From Martelella lutilitoris (GTDB lineage Bacteria > Pseudomonadota > Alphaproteobacteria > Rhizobiales > Rhizobiaceae): a stretch of 64,000 bases of DNA. The stretch covers positions 3,371,501-3,435,500 of the forward strand of contig NZ_CP066786.1 in the NCBI RefSeq assembly GCF_016598595.1, written 5' to 3'. Numbering within the stretch: the first letter of the stretch is position 1; the number at the start of each line of letters is the position of its first letter. This document shows, in pieces, positions 26,142 to 33,173 of the stretch. The notes under the pieces are model-generated. The model saw only the letters and a program-made list of their open reading frames with translations, made no database searches and had not been told where the DNA came from. Both the position numbers and the translations under genes were made by a program.

Positions 26142-27724
26142 CCCGTGATCTCGGCCTCCTCCGGGATATAACTGGCGAGCGGGAGCCTGGCCCTCGCCTT
26201 CGTGGGATCCTCGCCGTAAACCGGCCCGCCGCCGCGCACGAACCGCACATCGTCGTCCGGCCGGACCTTCCAGTTCCAGCTTACCGGCGCTCGTCGCGCC
26301 TTCGTGGCCGTATGGATCAAACGTCGGCGCTCCTGGCTGAGCAGCACGCGTTGTGCGATGACGTCCGGATCATACCCGCCGTGCTCCGAAAGCGATAACA
26401 GACGGGCAAGAATGTCCTCGGCGTCCTTGTCGGCGCTGCGGTCGCGCAGCTCCTCTGGGTCTTCCTCGATATTGAAGAGGAGATTGGCGAGGGTCCCGAT
26501 CCGGATCAGTTTCCAGGCGCCCTCCTTCACCATCCTGACCGGCGCCGGAGAGCCGCCGGCATTGAAGTCGGAGATCACCAGATCGGGCCAGTTCGCATCG
26601 GCGCCGCTCTGCAGGAAACGGAGCAGGGAACGGCCGTCAAGGGTCTCCTCGCACGGCAGCGGCTCTTCATGTTTGCCGCGGGCAAAATCGATGAATGTCG
26701 GCAGAAGGTCCACAAGCGACACGTTCTGCCGGATCCGGCGCGGCGCAAAGCGTTCCGGCCACGACACAAACAACGGCACCCGCTCGGCATATTCGAACAT
26801 GCACATCTTGAACCACATGCCGCGTTCGCCCAGCATCTCGCCGTGATCCGAGGTGAAGACGATGACCGTGTCGTCGCCGAAGCCGGCGTCTTCAAGCGTG
26901 TCGAGCAGCCTTCCGATGCGCTCGTCGATCCAGGTGACCATGCCGTAATAAGCCCGCCTGGCGGCGATCACATTCTCCTCGGCAACGGGCATCTCATGGC
27001 GGCGATGATTGTAGTAGAGTTGCAGGCTCAACGGATCCATCCTGTCCGGGTCGATCGGCCCGACGCGCGGAAGATCGATCTCCGCATCCTCATACATGTC
27101 CCAGTATGGTTGCGGCGCATCGAAAGGCGGATGGGGATGGGTGTATGAAACGGTCAGGAAGAAGGGACGCTTGTCCTTCCGGTCACGCGCCTTGTCCCAG
27201 ATATACTGCTCGGCCAGCAGTTGAACCTCTTCGTCATAATCGATCTGAAGATTGCGCTTGCATGGTCCGGCATCAAGTATGGGACGCATGCTCACGCCGG
27301 CAATGTTGGGCGCCGTCCTGGGCATTTTCGCATTGGCGGTCCAGCTGAAATCCGAGGGATAGATGTCCGTGGTAAGCCGATTTTCATAGCCATGCAGCTG
27401 GTCCGGGCCGATGAAATGCATCTTGCCGACAAGCGTCGTGTCATAGCCGAGATTGCCGAGAAAATGCGGAATGCAGGGGACATCGCAACCGAGCGGCGTG
27501 GAATTGTCCCAGGCCTCGATCGCGGGCGCAAGGCGTCCCGACATCATGGAGGCGCGGCTCGGGCAGCATATGGGCGAGTTTGCGTAGGCCGCGTCGAAGA
27601 CCACGCTGCGCTCGGCCAGGCGGGTCAGGTTCGGGGCCTTGACGACCTTGTGGCCGTATGTCGGCAGGATATCGGCCGTCAGTTCATCGACGACGACAAA
27701 TAGGATATTCGGAGCTTCGCTCAT
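26138..27724 (-). CDS. Type I sulfatase, choline-sulfatase-like
   Basis: 528 residues. The formylglycine motif is C53-C-P-S-R57 followed by ASMMSGR, so C53 would be oxidised by a formylglycine-generating enzyme, which is not encoded here. Metal and sulfate ligands appear in NILFVVVDELT, GKMHFIGPDQLHGYE, THPHPPF and VFTSDHGEMLGERG. The GKMHF-GPDQLHG stretch, the LTTDIYPSDFSW stretch and a RRLIH...SWNW tail are features of BetC choline sulfatases. There is no signal peptide, so it is cytoplasmic. It sits inside a tripartite-transporter cluster and not beside betAB, so choline O-sulfate is only one candidate; another organosulfate is plausible. Confidence 0.85.
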   Translation of the reverse strand: MSEAPNILFVVVDELTADILPTYGHKVVKAPNLTRLAERSVVFDAAYANSPICCPSRASMMSGRLAPAIEAWDNSTPLGCDVPCIPHFLGNLGYDTTLVGKMHFIGPDQLHGYENRLTTDIYPSDFSWTANAKMPRTAPNIAGVSMRPILDAGPCKRNLQIDYDEEVQLLAEQYIWDKARDRKDKRPFFLTVSYTHPHPPFDAPQPYWDMYEDAEIDLPRVGPIDPDRMDPLSLQLYYNHRRHEMPVAEENVIAARRAYYGMVTWIDERIGRLLDTLEDAGFGDDTVIVFTSDHGEMLGERGMWFKMCMFEYAERVPLFVSWPERFAPRRIRQNVSLVDLLPTFIDFARGKHEEPLPCEETLDGRSLLRFLQSGADANWPDLVISDFNAGGSPAPVRMVKEGAWKLIRIGTLANLLFNIEEDPEELRDRSADKDAEDILARLLSLSEHGGYDPDVIAQRVLLSQERRRLIHTATKARRAPVSWNWKVRPDDDVRFVRGGGPVYGEDPTKARARLPLASYIPEEAEITG

Positions 27725-27787
27725 GGTGTCACAACCTGTCTGAAACCGTGGATGGGGCCCGCCGCCGGATTTCGGCCGCAGGGTCTG

Positions 27788-27910
27788 GGATCATCAGGCG
27801 GATAAGACGAACCGCCTGATGATCCGGCTTTGCCCTTCGGCGCGTCCGGCAATCGGAGAACAGCGACGTTCATCCGCCGACGCGCCCGGACGCGGATGAC
27901 GGTCATCCGC
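27788..27910. repeat. Hairpins between tctC and the sulfatase gene
   Basis: Two strong inverted repeats lie in the 197-base gap. GGATCATCAGGCGG (27788-27801) pairs with CCGCCTGATGATCC (27812-27825), giving 14-bp perfect arms and a 10-base loop. GCGGATGAC (27892-27900) pairs with GTCATCCGC (27902-27910), with a further CATCCGC copy at 27871. Neither has a T-run on the minus strand, so they may stabilise or partly terminate the tctC message rather than end it. Confidence 0.7.
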
Positions 27911-27921
27911 CTGCGCGCGGG

Positions 27922-28899
27922 TTACTTGAGGCCTGCGGCCTTGATGATCGGCGCCCATTTTGTGGTTTCGGTCGCGATCATCTCACCGAAGCCCTCAGCC
28001 GTGGTCGGCCATATCGCCATACCCTGCCGGGTAAGCGTGGCGACAACGTTCTCATCGGTCAGGGCGATCTGGGCCGCGGCATTCAACCGCTCGACAATCT
28101 CCCCCGGCGTTCCGGCGGGAACGACCAGGCCGAAGAACGTCAATGCCTCGAAATCCTTCACGCCGGCCTCGGAGAAGGTCGGCACGCCCGGCGCGAACGC
28201 GGATTCCTTCATCTGTCCGATGGCCAGCCCGACGACCTCGCCGGCCTTCAGCGGCTCCACCTCGCTGGGCAGAATATTCATCATCAGCGGCACGTGACCG
28301 CCCATCAGTGCGGTCTGGGCCGGCGCGCCCCCGTTGAACGGAATATGGATCAGGTCGATACCCGCCTGCGCCTCGAGCAACTCGATGGCGAGATGACTGG
28401 GCGTTCCGATGCCGTAGGACGCGACCGGGATGACGCCCGGATCCGCCTTGGCAGCCTCGATCACCTCCCCGAGCGTCGTGAAACCGGACTCTTTCGAGGA
28501 GACAAGGATGACGGGATTGGCGCTGAGCAGGGATACCGGCTCGAAATCGGCAATCGGGTCGTAGCCGACATTATCCAGAATGATCGGATTGGTGATCAGA
28601 TTGGCCGCCACCGCCACAAGCACCGTATATCCGTCCGGCGCCGCTTCCGCGACGCTTTTCGCCGCGATGGTCGCGCCCCCGCCCGCCTTGTTGACGACGA
28701 CGATGTTCTGGCCGACATCCCTTGCCATCGCCTCCGCGATGACGCGAACGGCAACATCGGTCGCTCCGCCTGCCGCGTAGGGAACCACGAATGTGATCGG
28801 GCGGGTCGGATAGTCGCTCTGCGCCAGCGCGCCGCCTCCCGCCAAGGCCATAGCGGCCGCCGCGAGACAGCCGACAAGCTTGCTTGTCCATTTCAACAT
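27922..28899 (-). CDS. tctC: Tripartite tricarboxylate transporter substrate-binding protein TctC
   Basis: 325 residues from the ATG at 28899, preceded by GGGAGGAAAACA. A signal peptide is clear (KWTSK, then LVGCLAAAAMALAGGGALA, cleavage before QSDYPTRPI), so it is periplasmic. The mature part has the family pattern: YPTRPITFVVPYAAGGATDV, NIVVVNKAGGGATIAA, YGIGTPSHLAIELLEAQAG, HIPFNGGAPAQTALMGGHV and PAGTPGEIVERLNAA. TctC binds carboxylates or related anions and delivers them to TctAB. It is first in the run and has its own promoter and operator. Organisms often carry many paralogues, so the substrate must come from context. Confidence 0.93.
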   Translation of the reverse strand: MLKWTSKLVGCLAAAAMALAGGGALAQSDYPTRPITFVVPYAAGGATDVAVRVIAEAMARDVGQNIVVVNKAGGGATIAAKSVAEAAPDGYTVLVAVAANLITNPIILDNVGYDPIADFEPVSLLSANPVILVSSKESGFTTLGEVIEAAKADPGVIPVASYGIGTPSHLAIELLEAQAGIDLIHIPFNGGAPAQTALMGGHVPLMMNILPSEVEPLKAGEVVGLAIGQMKESAFAPGVPTFSEAGVKDFEALTFFGLVVPAGTPGEIVERLNAAAQIALTDENVVATLTRQGMAIWPTTAEGFGEMIATETTKWAPIIKAAGLK

Positions 28900-29009
28900 T
28901 GTTTTCCTCCCTTTTTCAAACGCGTCAAGCCGGGTCACCGTCAACGGAGACCCTGCCGCATGCTCGAAACCGGCAATCCGATTCCCCTCCAGAGCTGTTA
29001 TTACGGCCT

Positions 29010-29025
29010 AGACAATCGTTTGTTC
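29010..29025. promoter_or_regulatory. Probable LacI-family operator ahead of tctC
   Basis: AGACAATCGTTTGTTC matches the site at 22615-22630 except for the first two bases; the next 16 bases shared are 29012-29027. It is 111 bases upstream of the tctC ATG and just downstream of a promoter-like pair. The 378-base stretch 28900-29277 otherwise holds no gene: tctC leader and promoter, then about 220 bases without recognisable content before the mgtC-like stop. Confidence 0.75.
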
Positions 29026-29027
29026 AA

Positions 29028-29056
29028 TGTTGAAAACAGGCTTTTCCATTTGTCAA
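29028..29056 (-). promoter_or_regulatory. Promoter for the tctC-led transcript
   Basis: On the minus strand TTGACA (29051-29056) is followed after 17-18 bases by TCAACAT, a weak -10 that keeps the key A and T. The perfect -35 and the position relative to the operator mirror the promoter at 22637-22665. Confidence 0.5.
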
Positions 29057-29277
29057 GCGCGAGGCCTGCCGGGCAAAGCTCCCGCCTGTCGTCGGTCGAT
29101 CTCCACAACGCCGTCTCGCGCGGCGCGCCTTGTCGAAACCGCTGCGACGCAGACGTCGGCCTTCGCTGGCACAGGCCGGACGGAAGGGCAAGAATGCCAC
29201 AATGCCGCGATCATGTCAGAAAAAACACGCCTTGGATGCAATCATCGCTCGCGCGCGTTTTGTCGCGCCGAAGCCGC

Positions 29278-29994
29278 TCAGTCGGCCGCCTCGTTCTCCC
29301 AATAGGCGTTGGCAACGCCCGGCCATCTGACCATGCCGGCGACAAGCGTATCAATCTCGGAGTGGATGACGGCGGTGCGCACAAGGGTGGCGCCGATCTC
29401 GACCAGACCATCCTCGCGCTCCTCGATCTCGATGTCGCGCACCGGATAGCGCGCGCGGTCGAGTTCCTCGAAGAGCTGGCGGCGCACGGCGGAGATCCTG
29501 TCCTGGCTGGTGACGACGCGCACGACGAACATGGCTTCGCCGGCGTTCGGGTTGAGCGGCAGGCGGTTGATGCGGTCGGCGACCGGGTGAAGCAGGGTAT
29601 TGGCGGCGAGCACCACGATCGTAACGAGCACCGCTTCCGCCAGCATGTCGGAGCCCGCACAGGCGCCGGCGGCGGCCGAGCACCAGAGCGTAGCGGCCGT
29701 GTTGAGACCGCGCACATTATAGCCCTCCTTCATGATCACGCCGGCGCCGAGAAAGCCGATGCCGGAGACCACGTAGGAGATGACGCGAACCGCCTCGACA
29801 TCTCCCGCCACCCGCTGGCCGAGATCGACGAAGGCCGCCGCACCGATGGCGACCAGCGCATTGGTGCGCACGCCGGCGCTGCGCTGGCGATACTGCCGTT
29901 CCGCGCCGATCGCCGTGCCGCAGATGAAGCCGATGATCAGGCTGAGCGCGCTGTCGAGGATCGGAAAAAGCTGAAACGTATTGAGGAAGTTCAT
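29278..29994 (-). CDS. MgtC/SapB-family inner-membrane protein
   Basis: 238 residues. The N-terminal membrane domain has the family motif SLIIGFICGTAIGAERQYRQR, then GVRTNALVAIGAAAFV, YVVSGIGFLGAGVIMKEG and NVRGLNTAATLWCSAAAGA, forming four to five helices. The C-terminal about 90 residues (FVVRVVTSQDRISAVRRQLFEEL) are a soluble ACT-like domain, as in full-length MgtC. MgtC proteins support growth in low magnesium and inhibit F-type ATPase in intracellular bacteria; the general role is unsettled. A structured leader precedes the gene. Confidence 0.88.
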   Translation of the reverse strand: MNFLNTFQLFPILDSALSLIIGFICGTAIGAERQYRQRSAGVRTNALVAIGAAAFVDLGQRVAGDVEAVRVISYVVSGIGFLGAGVIMKEGYNVRGLNTAATLWCSAAAGACAGSDMLAEAVLVTIVVLAANTLLHPVADRINRLPLNPNAGEAMFVVRVVTSQDRISAVRRQLFEELDRARYPVRDIEIEEREDGLVEIGATLVRTAVIHSEIDTLVAGMVRWPGVANAYWENEAAD

Positions 29995-30007
29995 GCCGTG
30001 CTGGTCC

Positions 30008-30059
30008 CGCTTTCGTCCTGCCGGCGACTGTCAGGCAGGCTGTCGCCCCGGCGAAAGCG
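30008..30059 (-). promoter_or_regulatory. Structured leader of the mgtC-like gene with alternative hairpins
   Basis: Outer arms CGCTTTCG (30008-30015) and CGAAAGCG (30052-30059) enclose GGCGAC (30023-30028), which pairs with GTCGCC (30042-30047). A second stem, CCTGCC (30017-30022) with GGCAGG (30034-30039), overlaps the first and cannot form together with it except as a pseudoknot. The structure ends 14 bases before the ATG at 29994. Mutually exclusive stems in an mgtC leader suggest attenuation or an ion-sensing element, but no known Mg riboswitch class is recognised. Confidence 0.45.
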
Positions 30060-30102
30060 CTTTATTCAGTACGAATATGACATGCGCATTATGCCGCGGG
30101 TG

Positions 30103-30927
30103 CTAAAGCCAGAAGTCCGGAACGGTTTCGGAAAGCCTCGGGCCGAGGCGAAGCGGCGCAATCTTCTCGGCGAGGCCGGTCCTGTCAGAAATGTCGACCC
30201 CGACGCCGCAGATGGTCGCCGGGCCGGTCGCCGCCTCGAAGCGGGACTTGTTCATCTTGGAGACAAACCGGGAAAGCGGTTCCTCCTTGTCCATGCCGAG
30301 CGAGGAATCGTAATCGCCGCACATGCCCGCATCCGACATATAGGCGGTTCCGCCGTTGAGGATCTGGCAGTCGGCGGTCGGCACATGGGTGTGGGTGCCG
30401 ACAACGAGACTGGCGCGACCATCGACGAAATGGCCGAAAGCTTGCTTCTCGCTGGTGGCTTCGGCGTGGAAATCGAAGACGATGGCGTCCACCTGGTCCT
30501 TGAGCTGGCAGGCGCCGAGAATGTCCTCGCCCGCCTTGAAGGGGTCATCAAGCTCGGGATGCATGAACACGCGGCCCATGATGTTGGCGACGAGCACGCG
30601 CGCGCCGTTGCGGGCGTAATGGATGCTCGAGCCCCTGCCCGGCGTTCCGGCCGGATAGTTCGCGGGCCTCAGGAACTGCTCGTGCCGGTCGGCGAAGATG
30701 ATCGCGTCCTTCTGGTCCCAGACGTGGTTGCCGGTGGTGACCACATCGGCGCCGGCATTGATGGTTTCCTGGAAGATGGTCTCGGTGATGCCGAAGCCGC
30801 CGGCGGCATTCTCGCCGTTGACGATCACGAAATCGAGCCTCAGATCGCTGATGAGGCCCGGCAGGCGGTCCCACACCGCCTTGCGCCCCGTCTTGCCGAC
30901 CATGTCCCCGAGAAAAAGCAAACGCAT
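30103..30927 (-). CDS. YmdB-family metallophosphoesterase (TIGR00282)
   Basis: 274 residues from the ATG at 30927 (MRLLFLGDMVGKTGR). Metal-ligand motifs are GD at residues 7-8, NGENAAGG, TTGNHVWD, and VGTHTHVPTAD, in the order of the calcineurin-like fold. The family includes YmdB, a 2',3'-cyclic-nucleotide phosphodiesterase. It is common upstream of or near 5-formyl-THF cyclo-ligase in Rhizobiales, as here (130 bases apart, same strand). The cellular substrate in Alphaproteobacteria is not established. Confidence 0.88.
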   Translation of the reverse strand: MRLLFLGDMVGKTGRKAVWDRLPGLISDLRLDFVIVNGENAAGGFGITETIFQETINAGADVVTTGNHVWDQKDAIIFADRHEQFLRPANYPAGTPGRGSSIHYARNGARVLVANIMGRVFMHPELDDPFKAGEDILGACQLKDQVDAIVFDFHAEATSEKQAFGHFVDGRASLVVGTHTHVPTADCQILNGGTAYMSDAGMCGDYDSSLGMDKEEPLSRFVSKMNKSRFEAATGPATICGVGVDISDRTGLAEKIAPLRLGPRLSETVPDFWL

Positions 30928-31057
30928 GAAAAATCCAATCTGTCCCGTACGGCGCATGCCGGAACCCTCGGCGCTCCGGCACTCGTGCAGACAGGCTCTA
31001 ACGCCCCAAGGCTTTCATGCAAATGGTTTTTGTCGAAAACACGCCGGAAAGGACGGT

Positions 31058-31654
31058 TCAGGCCCGGTTTTCCGTCCGCCGGAAACCGCTTTCGGTGATG
31101 ATCGCGTCGAGCGGCACATCATGGGGTTCGGCGGGAACAGCAGGGACTTCCTGAAGATCGAAGGCGATGCCGACGAGAAGCGGTCTTCTGCCGCGCCCGG
31201 CAAGGCGCGCAATCGCCCGGTCGTAATGGCCGGCGCCATAGCCGATGCGGTTGCCGGTCTCGTCAAAGACGGAAAGCGGCACCAGCAGGATATCGGGATC
31301 GACTTCGGCTGCCTGCTCGCCCGGCGCGCGGGTGCCGAAGCCGCCGGCAACGAGCGCCTCGCCCGAACGAAAGCTGCGAAAGACGATGGTCTCGCGATCG
31401 ATCACGGCGGGAAGCGCCAGCGCCGCGCCGGCCTTTTCCAGCAACGCCATGAGCAGGCCGACATCGACCTCGGAGCGGATGGGGTGATAACCGGCGACGC
31501 GTTTTCCGGAAATCTCGGGAGCAAGCGCCTCAGCACCGTGCGTGGCGATCGCCAGGCTTTTCGCGCGGCGCTCTTCCGCCGTCAGCGCATCCCGGCGTCT
31601 GAGGCTGCGGTTGCGCATGTCCGGCTTGCTGTCTGGCACGTCGTTCACACGCAT
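31058..31654 (-). CDS. 5-formyltetrahydrofolate cyclo-ligase
   Basis: 198 residues; a later ATG at 31618 (MRNRSLRRRDAL) is possible and would fit the family's usual start. Motifs are VAGYHPIRSEVDVGLLM, LALPAVIDRETIVFR, DILLVPLSVFDETGNRIGYGAGHYDRAI and GIAFDLQEV. It converts 5-formyl-THF to 5,10-methenyl-THF with ATP. It lies directly downstream of the 6S RNA and zapA, the arrangement conserved across Proteobacteria (ygfA in E. coli), and is probably partly transcribed through the 6S terminator. Confidence 0.92.
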   Translation of the reverse strand: MRVNDVPDSKPDMRNRSLRRRDALTAEERRAKSLAIATHGAEALAPEISGKRVAGYHPIRSEVDVGLLMALLEKAGAALALPAVIDRETIVFRSFRSGEALVAGGFGTRAPGEQAAEVDPDILLVPLSVFDETGNRIGYGAGHYDRAIARLAGRGRRPLLVGIAFDLQEVPAVPAEPHDVPLDAIITESGFRRTENRA

Positions 31655-31671
31655 GTCCTGCCTGCGTCACA

Positions 31672-31698
31672 TAAAAACAGTCGGTCCACGGCGACCGA
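31672..31698 (-). terminator. Terminator after 6S RNA
   Basis: On the minus strand TCGGTC and GACCGA (loop GCCGTG) are followed by CTGTTTTTAT. It lies just beyond the 6S RNA 3' hairpin and 18 bases before the start of the 5-formyl-THF cyclo-ligase gene. Confidence 0.65.
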
Positions 31699-31699
31699 T

Positions 31700-31840
31700 G
31701 GAATCGGTTGGATCCTGGGCGCCTACAGAAGTAGGTGGGCGCCATATAACCAAGCCCACGAGCGAGGTCAGGGACAGCTCCCTTAGGATCGAGTAAGGCC
31801 CCGGGGATTCGTTGATTCCTGTCGAGAAGCGCAGACCGTA
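31700..31840 (-). ncRNA. ssrS: 6S RNA (SsrS)
   Basis: The call rests on position between zapA and 5-formyl-THF cyclo-ligase, the conserved location, and on sequence. Downstream of a TTATATAAGG -10-like element (31845-31852) the transcript would read GGTCTGCGCTTCTCGACAGG. It then has a central asymmetric region and an apical AGGGA-GCTG-TCCCT hairpin, then GGGCTTGGTTATATGG and a 3' hairpin GGCGCC...GGCGCC (31718-31743). AAnGAA in the 5' half can pair with TTGGTT in the 3' half, giving the open bubble that binds RNA polymerase holoenzyme. Ends are approximate to about 10 bases. Confidence 0.75.
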
Positions 31841-31945
31841 CCCCTTATATAAGGCTCTGGCCTTCCGCCTGCCAGAGGGAAAAGAAGCCGCAGCCATGAT
31901 TTTTCCGAAGTCGCCGGAAGCGTCGCCGGACCTCCGGAGAACCGG

Positions 31946-32311
31946 CTATTTGTCGGCGCCAGAAACCTTTCGGGAAAGGCCCGTCAGTCGATCGGCGAGA
32001 TTTTCGAGCACGGCCGCCATCTCGTCGTCATGGGCGGCGCGGGCGCTGTCCGCGGACCCCGCCTTGGCCCGCAGGTCCTCAAGCTCGGCTGCATTGGCAT
32101 CGACGAGGGCTTGCAGGTCGTGCAACTCGTCCATGATCATGATGCCCGCCATCACCGTCAGCCGCAGGTCGCCGATCTCGCCGAACTGGCCGCGCAGATT
32201 GCCGATATAGGAATCGAACCGGGCGGCGAGATCGACCAGGTGGTCCTCCTGCCCCGCCTCGCAGGCCATGCGATAGGCCTTGCCATCAATATTGACGGTG
32301 ACTTGCGCCAT
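31946..32311 (-). CDS. zapA: Cell division protein ZapA
   Basis: 121 residues. MAQVTVNIDGKAYRMACEAGQEDHL matches the N-terminal ZapA strand-helix, followed by the long helix FDSYIGNLRGQFGEIGDLRL and a C-terminal coiled coil (ELHDLQALVDANAAELEDLRAKA). ZapA binds and bundles FtsZ. It starts 18 bases after the stop of a DUF4164 gene on the same strand, and 6S RNA follows, so the order DUF4164-zapA-6S-cyclo-ligase is the standard rhizobial one. Confidence 0.92.
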   Translation of the reverse strand: MAQVTVNIDGKAYRMACEAGQEDHLVDLAARFDSYIGNLRGQFGEIGDLRLTVMAGIMIMDELHDLQALVDANAAELEDLRAKAGSADSARAAHDDEMAAVLENLADRLTGLSRKVSGADK

Positions 32312-32329
32312 CTCTTCCTCTTTTCCGGC

Positions 32330-32611
32330 CTATCTTTCGTGGTCGAGAACGGAGCGGATCGTCTCCATGGCCGTGACCAGCCTGCGGGAGACTTCGCGGT
32401 TGACTTCCTCCAGCCGGTTTGCCCGAAACTGCGCCTGGTCCAGTTCGCGCGCAAGACCTGCGCGGTCCTCATGCACGATCCGCACCTCGTTTTCGAGGTC
32501 TTCACGGTTCTGGAGCTTTTCCGTGCGGGCGTCGACGGCGCTCTCCAGGCCCGAAAGCGCCTTCTCAAGCGCTTCAAGCGCGTTTTGCAGCCGCTTTGTT
32601 TCCGCCACCAT
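32330..32611 (-). CDS. DUF4164 coiled-coil protein
   Basis: 93 residues from the ATG at 32611 (AGAGGAAAGGCA upstream); an in-frame start at 32641 is weaker. The whole protein is one predicted coiled coil: LQNALEALEKALSGLESAV, then LENEVRIVHEDRAGL and FRANRLEEVNREVSRRL. It belongs to a small family found beside zapA in Rhizobiales. No catalytic residues are visible. A ZapB-like or division-scaffold role is suggested only by position. Confidence 0.78.
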   Translation of the reverse strand: MVAETKRLQNALEALEKALSGLESAVDARTEKLQNREDLENEVRIVHEDRAGLARELDQAQFRANRLEEVNREVSRRLVTAMETIRSVLDHER

Positions 32612-32768
32612 TGCCTTTCCTCTAAAAAGAGAGACGCGCATAGCATGAACACCCCGAAAGACCGCCACCACAGGGTGAAAATACGGCCTTCCGAATCGCC
32701 AAGATGCCCGAAATTTCATCGTGATCTTAGGGAGAGTTAACAGCCGAGGTCAACTGAGGTCCATGATT

Positions 32769-32786
32769 GTCAAGTGGAAACTTGAC
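32769..32786. promoter_or_regulatory. Inverted repeat in the tkt upstream region
   Basis: GTCAAG-TGGAAA-CTTGAC is a perfect 6-bp inverted repeat in the 562-base stretch between the DUF4164 gene and tkt (32612-33173). The stretch holds no convincing gene. It should contain divergent promoters for the division genes and for transketolase. The repeat could be an operator or a small hairpin about 390 bases before the tkt ATG. Confidence 0.4.
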
Positions 32787-33173
32787 GCAGGGCCGACCGC
32801 TCGCAAAGGCCGCTGGCCTTAATGGCGAAAGGGACGCATTTGTGAGCGCGCGACAGGCCGAGGATTTGTCATAAAACAATGAAACAGGGACAGAACTCGT
32901 TTATCAATCGATTTAGAAGCGCGAAACCGGCTGAACGGAGGCAAGTCATGCACCATATTGCAGCGAGGCTGGTTAAGCTGTGGCAGGCCAAAATGAAATG
33001 GTGTAGTGTCCTCGCGTTTTCGGGCTCGAGGTCCAGCGAGGCGCTTTCGGATTTGCCGCCTTGATTGCTTCGGGCAACACTGTAGTTTAGCCGGCAGCAC
33101 TGCCGACCGGCCGGATGGCCGGGCTCCCAATGATCAACGCAATCTCTCAAGAATCAAGAAAAGCGAAGAACAC

